Positions 23,385 through 33,527 of a stretch of 64,000 nucleotides of DNA are shown one piece after another. This DNA comes from Fragum whitleyi (taxonomy: Eukaryota; Mollusca; Bivalvia; Cardiida; Cardiidae). Where the stretch lies: positions 30,844,708-30,908,707 of the forward strand of contig OX411559.1 of the NCBI GenBank assembly GCA_948146395.1, in the 5' to 3' direction. The translations under genes were made by a program, and so were the position numbers. Within the stretch, counting starts at the first letter, position 1; each line of letters opens with the position of its first letter. The notes beneath the pieces were generated by a model that had not been told where the DNA came from, ran no database searches, and was given only the letters and a program-made list of their open reading frames with translations.

Positions 23385-24421
23385 GTTAACGGGCACCCAT
23401 ATCTCATAACTATGGCTTGAATAGGCAGGAGTGAAATTGGTGAATGGTCACTTGGTGACACCATGTTTAGCAGTCATCAATTTGTCATTAGTTTCAGTCT
23501 GCCTTTCTTGTAGAAGATCATGAAATATTTTACTGCTGTTATGATGAACAGACCAAGTTCATCAACCTTAGACTAGATCTAATTTATCTACAAACAACAT
23601 TTTAGATTGCTCAAAATTTGAAGAAGTTAGAAGACTTGTGATAATAATTAAATTTCAAAGTAATTATGGTAGAAACATTTGTGAGAAAAGGAGCATATAC
23701 TTATCAGAAGCAATTTCTTCCAGCATGTTTCAATTCCCATCCATATTTATTGTAGTGCATTAAAGATACAATTTTATTTTACAGTCAGTATTTGTATTAA
23801 TTCTTTATTTGGACAAAAATAAGTATCAAGTTCAAAATAAAGTTCAAGTTCAAACAAACTTAGAATGAAAATAGTATAATCCGGCCATGTTATCAGTCTA
23901 TTTTTTAAAAAAAATATAAATGGGGGTCGATAATTGTGGAATGGGTCGGTAATTGCTGACGATGGTATTTTAGGTTTTCAGACTAAACTCTGCTTAAAGA
24001 AAGAGGAAGCTGTATCTATGGGTCGATAATTATAACCATAAAGGGGTTTGTAAAGATATTTCAAAGGCAATTGGATGACATCCAATTAGTAAATGACTGC
24101 CAAAAAAAAATCCCTTAAAATGTCGATAATAGATGCATTGCTCTATCATGTCCTTGGTTGATGTAGATAGAAGATAAACTGTCCCTAAATTTGATATACT
24201 CTATTGACAAACAAGATTTTTTCGGCGGGGGATATCAATTCAACGAATCTGCTTGTTCGATTTTTCTCTACCATCCATCACTCAACACCCAAGCGAAGAT
24301 GGAGCTCTTGCCTGCCATACTGTTTCAAACAATTTTCTGGAATGACGATTTTTACGTCGCAGCTTCATGGGCTGAAGTAACGATGTTGGATTTTGCCTTT
24401 GTCACGTGTCTGTTGATCCTC
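23385..24421. other. Unassigned repeat-rich sequence
   Basis: Includes the right end of the TGATAGAGCA composite. A 79-codon frame at 24191-24430 shows no family resemblance. No gene supported. Confidence 0.4.
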
Positions 24422-24425
24422 TTAA

Positions 24426-24590
24426 GGTAGTGGACCCAAAGTAGTTCCGCAACGTTTCGGAGGTATTGAACTTGACAAATTTAACCGAGGTTTCCTTATG
24501 ATTTCACTAGGAAACCTTGGTAAACATTTTGAAAGATCCTGAGTTCCTAAATGTTGTGGAACTGTTACGCATCCACTACCTTAATCTTGC
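24426..24590. mobile_element. TTAA-flanked MITE
   Basis: The termini GGTAGTGGACCCAAAGTAGT and (inverse) GGTAGTGGATGCGTAACAGT share GGTAGTGGA and lie between TTAA at 24422-24425 and 24591-24594. A TTAA target duplication fits piggyBac or Kolobok-type mobilisation. The interior contains AAACCTCGG/CCGAGGTTTCC-type pairing. Confidence 0.8.
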
Positions 24591-25014
24591 GATGCCGCTT
24601 TTAGTTTAAAAAAATCGATCAAACGAACAAATACTTCACTAACGGCAACGCATAAACATACAGGTCTATGAAGTAAGGGAGGATGTCTTTGTTGCTTTAG
24701 CTGGATTATCGACGGTCGGTCATCAAGTCACATGTAATTTCGCCGCAAAACTATAGAAATTGATTATATCTTGTTTTTGTTCATCTCATTTTTAATGGCG
24801 TTATCAAAGCCTGGCCCATTTAAAATGACTGCCTTGTACTCGTATTCACGTGCTAAATGGCGCGCTTTAAGAGACTCGTCTAGAAATTTGGTGTTAAGCC
24901 TTCATTCCGTTGATTGTGAAATGATTGTAGGCCAATGCATCAGAAATTAGTCAGAGTGACCCGATGATATAGTAGGCACATCCCTAGCCAAGAGTCCGAT
25001 TTTTAACAAGAGCA

Positions 25015-25288
25015 CCGCCTACGGTGCCTACGCTCGGCTGTTGAGTGCTGGATGGTGGGAAAAAATCTAAGTCGAAAAAAAGGTCATAATTTGCACAAAA
25101 TGCATCTAGAGTTATCCGCCTTGATAGTATAGGTTGCTCTTTTGATGGTGAACATGTGTGCGAAGTTTCAAGTGAATGCCTTCAGTAGAACCAGAGATAT
25201 AACAAAATGTCAAAGTTTTCGCACGACGACAACGACGCGGAGGCTATAGCAATACCTCGGGTTTTCTCCGAAAACAGCCGAGCTAATA
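25015..25288 (-). mobile_element. Tandem-core-type element, AGCTCGGCTGTT family, solo
   Basis: On the - strand it reads TTAGCTCGGCTGTTTTCGGA, a CGTCGTTGTCGTCGTGCG patch, then a short core, AACAGCCGAGCG (inverse of the left end), hairpin CACCGTAGGCGGTG and CTCTTGTT. Same plan as the AGCTCACC family but with different ends and no tandem expansion. The core contains CTTGAAACTTCGCACACATG, shared with 16110 and 63365. Confidence 0.75.
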
Positions 25289-26149
25289 AAATGTGAAGTG
25301 CATGTACGATATTTTTTGCTTCGAAAATACATTGGCCCGTTAATTTTCAAATCCTTTTTTTCATTGGTGTCTGCCCGTTTGCCACCATTTTGATTAACGA
25401 CGCCTCACCAATTATGATGTCGAACTATGGTGCAGCTCTATTGGCAGGCTCTATTTTTGAATGGTAATACAATAACCTACGAACTAGACCTGGAATAATA
25501 AGGGCGCAGCCATGAAAGCGCGTCATTTCGCACATGGATAAATAAAGAATAATAAAATAAGAATATTTATTATGCAGTAGGGTTACATGCAAATTTACAA
25601 TGGATGGCAAAAGAAACAACGATAATTAAACACATACTTCATTTTAATGATAATAATACACTATTGTAATGATAGTAAAATTAAGTGAATAATTAATTAG
25701 AAAATAACAACAAAAAATGATCAAAAATGTGGGAATATGAATAACATGACGTCATATTTATCAACCAGTCCGCTAAGAATGACGTAGCATAAAAGAAAAA
25801 TTTGATAACAGAACGCAGTGTTTTACTGTGTTTTGTCATGAAATTATAAATCGCCCAAAAGATCTCCAAAGACGATCGAAAAGAGGTAACAAAATGTGAA
25901 ATTTCTTCAAGCGTTTTAGATAACCAAAGTGCCACCAGAAGCCGAATTACCTAAAGAATTACTATACATACGTCCGATGTACTTTCCCGTTTACGGAAAG
26001 TCATAGCGATGTTACGAAAGACAATAACCTGTGCTTGACATTTCCAAAAGATTCTTATTTGCGCCAAGTGAAGGCCCCCACCAGCCTGTGATTTCGCAGA
26101 GACTGGTCAGAGTCGTAAAATTGCACAGCAGGTAGCACACACAATCTAA
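25289..26149. other. Intergenic, nothing recognised
   Basis: AT-rich sequence between element copies. Short frames at 25425-25935 show no family. Confidence 0.4.
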
Positions 26150-26235
26150 TAATCTTTAGGACGAGACGTTGAATCGAGGCCCCGTGTGACGGTGCTTTAC
26201 ATCGAGCACGTTAAGAATCTGTAAGAAAAACAAAT
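26150..26235 (+). mobile_element. SINE (family 2) body fragment
   Basis: GACGAGACGTTGAATCGAGG and GGTGCTTTACATCGAGCACG correspond to the GAGACGTTAAACCGAG ... GGTGCTTTACACCCAGCATG part of the SINE at 59938. Confidence 0.65.
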
Positions 26236-26626
26236 ACCTATCGTGCGTCTGTGGAGATCTCTTTGGCATATCATAATTTGATGACAAACGCGCTAAAACG
26301 TCATTTTTTAAAAAAAAAAAATGCACAGTTTTAATATTTGATTGATAAATGTTTGACTCATCTTGAACGTTTGTATTTAAAATACGTCATGAACCTCATT
26401 TGCAAAACGACGCGCTTTAGTGACTACGTCCTCATCATTCCCGAGATTTATCACGTGGAATATCCAAGGTTTCCTAATTGAGAAATTGTTACTAGTACCG
26501 ACTGAAATGGCATAACCTTTTAAATTAATCTGTACCGAAAAAGCACGATCATTTATTTGAGTCGAATACGTCATACTGATTAGTGATTCAAAATATATAC
26601 GTTCGTATTATCCATGATTAATGCCC

Positions 26627-26982
26627 TGGCAGGGCGGGCCTAGGTAACGGGTCGTTGCACTTAAGGTTAAGGGAAATCAGCTTTTATTTAAAATAATCTA
26701 CTTCTTAAGAAAGTCGGCATAAATAACTTGAGACCTTAATTCGTGGATTGGTAACCAAATCCTCGTAACTTCAGCTTAATCAAGCTGAAGTTACGAGGCC
26801 TTGGTAACCAAACGATAAAATGTGTTCACCCTAAAGCACGTGAATCCTTTAGGTTTTAGGATATAGTTATTTGCACGCGTTAACGATGATTACCGACTAC
26901 ATGTAATATTGGAAAGAATCCAAACTATTGAAAAATAAACTCGCCAAATTACGTCACGGTTAAGCCCCGCCCTGCCAGTTCA
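26627..26982. mobile_element. TIR element with inner hairpin
   Basis: CCTGGCAGGGCGGGCCTAGG at the left and AAGCCCCGCCCTGCCAG at the right are inverted. In the middle, 26749-26810 is a hairpin (TGGTAACCAA plus CCTCGTAACTTCAGCTT, mirrored). A related end appears near 33058-33100 (GCCAAATTACGGCCACGG). Confidence 0.65.
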
Positions 26983-27292
26983 TTAATTACGTAGAATATG
27001 TACACATAACTTATTAGAATAACATATAAAGTCTAATTAGTCTTGATTGAGTTAAGAGACGCACAATATACACGAGATGTGCTTTGTTAAGCAGACCTTA
27101 TTTTGCTCAGTCCAAGCTCTTGTATTTCATAAGAAAGTTGTCGCCTATCTTTTCTGGTGATCTGAGACAAACAAAACAGACAGAAACAACGATGAAAGTC
27201 CGACCAGCATATCTTAATCATGTAACATTTCAAAGGTTAATAACAATTCAGAATGATAATAGATTAACCAAGTGTTCTTGTTAGATGAGCTT

Positions 27293-27800
27293 CTATTGTC
27301 TCTTTGCCATGTCCTGCAAGATCAATTCGGTCACTTTAATAGAATCTTTGACCATTCGATCCAGCAAATGTCTTGCTGCAAGATTAGTACCAGCAACTGC
27401 GACAGGCGACGAGACAAGCGGTAACCAGTGCAATATTTTGCTCATTTTATGGATTTTAGGATTGGAAATTGAGAGTTTATATTTTGCGTCTTCTTCACAC
27501 TGTAATAAACATCTGGCTATAATGTTTTCAACTTCTGAAATTGCCTCATCCGAAACTCCACTTTCTATTAGGATTTGGACATACTGAATATTCAATGTAA
27601 GGTCAAGTCTCTGTGCAAACAAATCTTTCAGTTCAGATAAAATTGTGGAGTTTATCAATAGATGTACGCCTGGTACTGGCACTAGACCACCGAATCCTGC
27701 CTAAATTGCTCTCCATTTGATCTTACTTCTTAAAATTTTCTCATGCATCTTTATTAGCTTTTTTGACCCTGTCCCAATGGCATGTAAAAGAGCCTCTCTT
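27293..27800 (-). pseudogene. IRG (immunity-related GTPase) C-terminal helical half, interrupted
   Basis: Reading leftwards, this is the C-terminal part of an interferon-inducible/IRG-type GTPase, a family of membrane-acting GTPases in cell-autonomous immunity (known best from vertebrates, also present in invertebrates). The frame from 27800 starts at KREALLHAIG, continues through KIKWRAI and meets TAG at 27701-27703. It then resumes as AGFGGLVPVPGVHLLIN, the conserved PVPG-type hydrophobic motif, followed by helices to KRQ and TAG at 27293. The N-terminal half is at 29654-30424, and joining the two would keep frame except for the TAG. Alternatively the TTTAG at 27701 is an acceptor for an intron made from the inserted element, which would drop about 30 residues. 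A pseudogene is the simpler reading. Confidence 0.8.
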
Positions 27801-29655
27801 TTTAGCTCACCTGAGCACGAAGTGCTCATGTGAGCTATTGTGATCACCTTTCATCCGGCGTCCGGTCGTCGGTCGTCGGTCGTCGTCCGGCGTCCGTCAA
27901 CAATTTCTTTAAACGACATCTCCTCCTAAACTACTGGGCCGATTTACACCAAATTTTACAGAAATGTTGCTTAGGTGGTCCCCTTCAAAAATAGCTAAAA
28001 GAATTGAAATCCATGAAAAACTCTGGTTGCTATGGCAACAAACAGTGAAATTTTAAGAAAATCTTTAAAATCCTTCTTCTTCTCAACCAGTAGTGCTCCA
28101 GACTTAAAACTTGACATGGATGATCAGTTCATAGACCTGAATTGAAATAGCTAAAATCATATCTTTTGGGCCACCAGGTGCGGAGCACCAGGGGGGAGGG
28201 GGTAATACTTTGGGTAAATTTTGTAATCTTCAAGCTGCTTCTTCTTCGGAACCAGGAGCCCTACAGACTTGAAAATTGGCATGGATGATCAGCTCATAGA
28301 CCTGAATAAAAATAGCTAAAACCATATCTGTTGGACTGCCAGGTGTGGAGCACCAGGGGGGAGTGGGTAGTACTTTTGTGAAAATTTTGTAATCTTTAAC
28401 CTTCTTCTTCTGATGAATCAGGAGCCTGACAGATTTGAATATTGGCATGGATGATCAGTATATGGACCTTTATAAAAATAGCTAAAATCATGACTGTAGA
28501 TTCACCAGGTGCGGAGCACCAGGGGGGAGAGGGTAGTACTTTTGTGAAAATTTTGTAATCTTTAACCTTCTTCTTCTGATGAATCAGGAGCCTGACAGAT
28601 TTGAATATTGGCATGGATGATCAGTATATGGACCTTTATAAAAATAGCTAAAATCATGACTGTAGATTCACCAGGTGCAGAGCACCATGGGGGAGAGGGT
28701 ATTTTTGTGAAAATTTAATAATCTTTAACCTTCTTCTTCTTCTGAACCACAAGCTCTACAGACTTGAAAATTGGCATGGAGGATCAGCTCATAGACCTTA
28801 ATAAAAATAGCTAAAATCATGACTGTAATGCCACCAGGTGCGGAGCACCAGGGGGGAAGGGGTAGTACTTTTGTGAAAATTTTGTAACTTTAACCTCCAT
28901 CTTCTAAAATAACCAGGAGCCCTTCAGACTCCAATATTGGCATGGATGATAAGTATATGGATTTTAAATATAATAGCTAAAAGCATGAATGTAGGGCCAC
29001 CAGATGCAGAGCATTAGGGGGGAGGGGGTAGTACTTTGGATCAATTTTGAAATCTTTAACCTTATTCTTCTCCTGGATCAGGAACTTGAAAATTGTAATG
29101 GGTGATCAATATATTGACATTAATAAAAATAGCTAAAATCATGACTGTAGGGTCACCAGGTGCTGAGTGTCTTGGGGAGGGGGTAGTACTTTGGATCATT
29201 TTTGAAATCTTTAAACTTCTTCTAATGAACCAGGAGTCCTACAGACTTGAAAATTGGTATGAATGATCAGCATATGGACATCAATTGAATTAGCTAAAAT
29301 CATGACTGTAGATTCACCAGGTGCAGAGCATCTTGGGGGAGGGGGAGTGCTTTGTTGAGAATTTTGAATCCCTACAGCCTTTATATTTGACATGGATTGA
29401 TCAACTCATTAAAGAAAACTTTAAAAGTCTCAGACTCAGCCTGTATATCTGGCATTGATTAGCTGATCACAGACCTTTTATGAAAAAAGCTTAAATAAAT
29501 AATGACCAGGTGAGGAGCAGAGGGGAGGGGGGATTATTTCAAATGTTATCTGATTGAATAAGTGAAAACCTCTTTTTCTTTGGTTGCATGGACATACCTA
29601 GGTAATGAAGCTTTTTTCTCAGGTGAGCGACCCAGGGCCAACGGCCCTCTTGTTT
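27799..29655 (+). mobile_element. AGCTCACC-family Helentron-like element inside the IRG gene (A3)
   Basis: Left end TTTAGCTCACCTGAGCACGA, a patch of CGTCCGGTCGTCGGTCGTCG, about eight core units of ~165 bases (CACCAGGTGCGGAGCACC at 28172, 28337, 28503, 28669, 28832, 28998, 29154 and 29315), then CAGGTGAGCG, GGGCCAACGGCCC and CTCTTGTT. Both ends cut the IRG reading frame between Glu (N-terminal part) and Lys/Arg (C-terminal part). T-rich sequence at both joints obscures the exact target duplication. Confidence 0.88.
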
Positions 29656-30424
29656 CCAAAGGAAGCCGTTTTGCCATGTCTTCTTTCAGCCTCCCGAAGT
29701 CTAAAAGTCGTGCGTCGGGTTTTAAGCTGTCAATCAAATATATCCTTTCTTTGGGCAGTTTTAGCTTAGTTTCGCAGTCTTTACGTATATCTTCTATGAT
29801 ATCCTTGGGTGACGTTTCTTTACTTTGCGATTTGTTTGTGTTTTCGACGTCATTCCAAACTTTCGCTCTGACAAAGAATAAAACTTTTCTCTTGTTTTCA
29901 ATCTCCTTTGCAATCCATGCATCATTTTCCGTAAATCGAACATGCGCCATCAGAATAAAAATGTCATATTTATCAAATCCAATTTCCTGTAAATATGTTT
30001 CCTTTGGGTGATTTGGGGTTCCTAGTCCCGGTAGGCCCCAGAGGATTAATTTTAGATTTTCTCTCGACCTGTAAGGTGTTGGCCTTTCTGTTGTTTCAGT
30101 CGCCCAAGTTGCAACTGCGTCTTCTTCATCGCCTTTTATACCTCTATAAGCATTTATAAACGTTGACTTTCCAGCCCCCCTAGTGCCTATAATGGCAACA
30201 TCAATACTGGCCCATTTCCATTTGTTTAGTTTCCTTTCCGATAAATATTTTACAAAATTCACACTGTTTAACGATCCATATGTTAATTCCCTTTGAACTT
30301 CATCCATATCAGAACGTAGTTCATTTTCTATCATATCTCCTTTATTCGCCAAACATTGATCATAGGTTTCAAATTCTGAATCCGAAGACCCCGACTCTGA
30401 TATTCCAGTTGCCATTTGTAACAT
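29654..30424 (-). pseudogene. IRG (immunity-related GTPase) G-domain half
   Basis: The frame begins at ATG 30424 (or the second Met, three codons later) and encodes an acidic N-terminus, then an IRG G domain. The P-loop GTRGAGKS is at residues 80-87 and STFINA follows it. Two key positions have changed: the G3 motif reads WGLPGLGT (129-136) where the family has WDLPG, and the G4 motif reads RAKVWND (186-192) where the family has TKxD. Loss of both aspartates should abolish normal Mg/GTP handling. The frame ends in KRLPLE, directly abutting the inserted element at 29655; residues beyond that are element-derived. An AG at the ATG (GTAGCAG|ATG) could be a leader-intron acceptor. Transcription is not shown. 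It could be a pseudogene or a retained pseudo-GTPase. Confidence 0.85.
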
Positions 30425-30524
30425 CTGCTACGATTTCTATTCATAGAATGAACTATTTTCATGGTTAAGAGAGCCTTTTTATGGTTTTGAGGGAAGATCG
30501 CTAAGTTCTTGAATCTTCTGTTCG

Positions 30525-30610
30525 GTGGTTTATCGAGAAGTAACGATAGAATGTCACTTCATACTCTCAGCACCAAACCAGTGAAATTATAAAAAAAAAT
30601 GCACCCTGCT
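30525..30610. repeat. Dispersed repeat fragment shared with 12420-12520
   Basis: GTTTATCGAGAAGTAACGAT, CCAGTGAAATTAT and CACCCTGCTTTCGTTCATTT are diverged matches to the RPLP1 intron 3 flank of the long hairpin. Confidence 0.6.
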
Positions 30611-30764
30611 TTCGTTCATTTCATCCAATTAACTTACCTGAGCGAACCCCTAATTGACTTGCAGTTACAGTTCAATTGTTAAAGAAAAAGAGCAATGGTA
30701 ACAATGCCTCTACTTAGATTATTTTGTAACTTTACAATTGTCAGTTTGATGACAACCCATGTGA

Positions 30765-31020
30765 TATTTTTTATGATATCATATGGATGTTTTTAGATCA
30801 ATGACATAAGGCGGTTATTTTTAGAAACTTGCCTCTCTGTTAGAAACATCGATAAAAAAAGGCAATAGAGGTTATAAGATAAATATAATACGTACTTAGT
30901 GTTATGTATGAAAAAATAACGAACTCGGTTGTGGGAATTGATAATTGTCTCGGCAGAGCCTCGACAATTATCAATTCCCCTAACCATTTAGATATTTTTT
31001 CATACAAAACACTAAGAACA
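30765..31020. repeat. Dispersed repeat with 50-bp hairpin, copy 1
   Basis: The body (ATATGGATGTTTTTAGATCA, ATGACATAAGGCG, GAGGTTATAAGATAAATATA) ends in a hairpin whose arms run from TTAGTGTTATGTATGAAAAA to TTTTTTCATACAAAACACTA with inner arms GGAATTGATAATTGTC. A second copy of the body is at 32705-32930. Confidence 0.7.
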
Positions 31021-31342
31021 TATTATATCTAGCGTCACTTGAGGTCAATCTCATTTCGACTGCCTTCAATGCGGCTTCGAACCGATTTGTTTGTTTGTTT
31101 ATGTGGGTTTTAACGTCGCGTTCAAAATGTTTTAGTAATAGTGCGGAAGCTGATGTACCTATTCATGATTTCCTTTCGTTACTCACTCTAAGCCCAGAAC
31201 ATCACATCCGAGCCACCAGCTACCCTTCTCTCTTCTTAGGCGTACAGTTAACAATATCGTGAAATTAACAAAATGAATGTTTTTTTTAATGATTTTGGAA
31301 TGAAATTGATTGAGTGTATGGGCGAGTTTTGAAATTAAAGGT

Positions 31343-31403
31343 AGGTAATCCGATATCGCTAATTTTGTTCAAGATTAACAAAACTAGCGATATTAATTAC
31401 CTC
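31343..31403. repeat. Inverted repeat, ~25-bp arms
   Basis: GGTAATCCGATATCGCTAAT and TTTTGTT are mirrored by AACAAAACTAGCGATATTAA and TTACC around a 7-base loop. Confidence 0.8.
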
Positions 31404-31952
31404 CCTTTAAAACATATACGTACTTTACTCTTTTTTGTGTCGTCGTCGACCAATCAGCCATTTTAAATCCACGTCAGCCAATAAACTCGTAGAATCATTT
31501 GACAAATTTGAATAAAATGTTGATCGTCTTGAACGATTTAGAAACGTTTTCAAATGATGTTGGAGCGTTTTTGGTCGATTTGAATGAGTGCCAAGACTCG
31601 GAATGAATTAATGGAGCGCCGAATGATCGATTTAGAATGATTTTGACCGGAGTGATTGTCCAATTTATGATATTACTAACTGTATCACTCGCCTATTTCA
31701 CGGAGACAAATGATGCTAGTCACGATAAGTTTTGCCAAATATTGGATGAGAGTTGGTCTAGCCGGATATCGAACGCATGACCCCAGGATTCAGAGCAAGT
31801 GGCCCGTTTTACTAAACTTCTTACGACAAAAAATAATCGTAAGTCAAAATTACGAATCGTACTTGGTGGTTTCATTCATAATTAGATTCTGCCTTGAAAT
31901 ATGCAATCTTTTAAAGATGATTCAATTGAGAGAATGCATGTAAGAATTCCAG

Positions 31953-32486
31953 TTTTAGCTTACCTGAGCACAAAGTGCTTAAGGTGAGCTTTTATGGATA
32001 GATGGATGTCCGTCGTCCATACATGTGCGTCGTCCGTCTGGCCATCCGTCAACATTTTCCTTGTATGCACTCTAGAGGCCACGTTTTTCCCTATTAACCT
32101 GAAATTTGGTCAGAATGATTGTCTTGATAAAATCTCGGACGGGATCGAAATTGGGTCAGCTGGGGTCAAAAACAAGGTCACAGGGTCAAATCTTAGAAAA
32201 ATCTTGTATGTACTCTAGAGGCCACATTTCATGCCTGATCAACCCGAAATTTAGTCGAATGATTGTCATGATGAAATCTCGGACGAGTTCGAAATTGGGT
32301 CAACTGGGGTCAAAACAACGTCACGGGGTCAAATCTTAGAAAAATATTTTATGCACTCTAGAGACTACATTTTTTGCCTGGTCAACCTGAAATTTTGTCA
32401 GAATATTATCATTTTTCTAAACCTACTTTTAACATTTTGACAGTTCAATCAGGTGAGCGATTTAGGGCCACTATGACCCTCTTGTT
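31953..32486 (+). mobile_element. AGCTCACC-family Helentron-like element, short (A4)
   Basis: TTTTAGCTTACCTGAGCACA at the left; about three 145-base units of the same monomer as the element at 18603 (TCAGAATGATTGTCTTGATA); right end CAGGTGAGCGATTTAGGGCC, then ACTATGACCCTCTTGTT. The difference in unit number from A2 shows the array expands or contracts. Confidence 0.82.
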
Positions 32487-32704
32487 AGTTATAGCTATAT
32501 AAGCAACTTAAATTTTTGACTTACTAAAAAACTGTGTAATCTTCATATAGGAAGATAAGTACATGGCAATAAAATTGGTATGTAGTCGATGTAAATTATC
32601 CATAAGAAGCATAAATATGTAGAGTTTCTTTTGCGTCTTTTTCCTTTTTACTGTTAAGTCCGCATATATATGTAAATTATACAGTATAATGTTTTTTTAA
32701 CTAA

Positions 32705-32790
32705 TAACTATACAAATATCCGTGTGATAATATCCTATTTGATATTTTTAATTATATCACATGGATATTTTTAGACCAATGACATAATGC

Positions 32791-32828
<38 letters not shown>

Positions 32829-32930
32829 ACATTTCTGTGAGAAACATCGACAAAAATAAGGCAAATAGAGGTTATAAGATACATATAATACGTATTTAGT
32901 GTTTTGTATGAAAAAAAATATCTCTTGTAA
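32705..32930. repeat. Dispersed repeat body, copy 2, with poly(A) run
   Basis: Matches 30765-30910 (CATGGATATTTTTAGACCAA, ATGACATAATGCG, GAGGTTATAAGATACATATA) but is interrupted by a ~28-base A run at 32797-32824 and lacks the hairpin's second arm. Confidence 0.7.
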
Positions 32931-33527
32931 CATTCTCTTATCACAATCTGGCTTAAATACGCTCACGTCAAACCATTCAATAAACGCTCCGAAGTCGTTC
33001 TTAAACGCTATGATATCGTAATCGTTCAATATATACGATATACTGAAAAGTAATTTCGCCAAATTACGGCCACGGCTAAACCACGCTCGGTCAGGTGAAT
33101 ATTAACGAAGAATATTTTCATTGCGTTTGATTATATTCGTGGCTTTAAACAAAAATGAAATATATGAATAAAACATGCATTATTCATACCGAATAACTGC
33201 GCTAGGGTTATAAAAGGTTACGTTACCTCTTGTGCACTTTTGAAACAACCCTCTTTGTGTAACTGACCGCTTTATCTGCTCAAATTGCCTTTAGGTGCAG
33301 TTTTGAAAAAAAACATTATCTAGACAAGTAAACGTTCATAACCGAAGTTCATAATTTCATGTAACAGATAAAACTTATCTGTAAACCATATAATTACGTG
33401 ACCCGTCTCGCTAAAAGGGACCGTCTTGATCGATGCAAGTAATTTCGACAGTACGCGCAAGACGACTGGGACTAGGTTGGTTTGTTAGTTTCCGAAAGTA
33501 AAAATGACATTCTATATTTTGAGTTAA

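Larger units (their letters stand above)
18462..24148. mobile_element. Possible composite element with TGATAGAGCA ends
   Basis: TGATAGAGCAGATGAATGTA at 18462 is mirrored by CGATAATAGATGCATTGCTC (then TATCA) at 24124-24148, and iterated TCGATAATTA/CGACCCCC motifs lie inside each end (18490-18515; 23920-24020). If real, this is a 5.7-kb element that has absorbed the elements at 18603, 20537 and 22197. No target duplication was found. Confidence 0.4.

Noticed and set aside
28230..29393. Repeated 60-72-codon - strand frames
   Set aside because: Products of the 165-bp tandem core of the element inserted in the IRG locus.
29562..30011. 149-codon + strand frame
   Set aside because: Antisense shadow of the IRG G-domain half, which has clear family motifs on the - strand.
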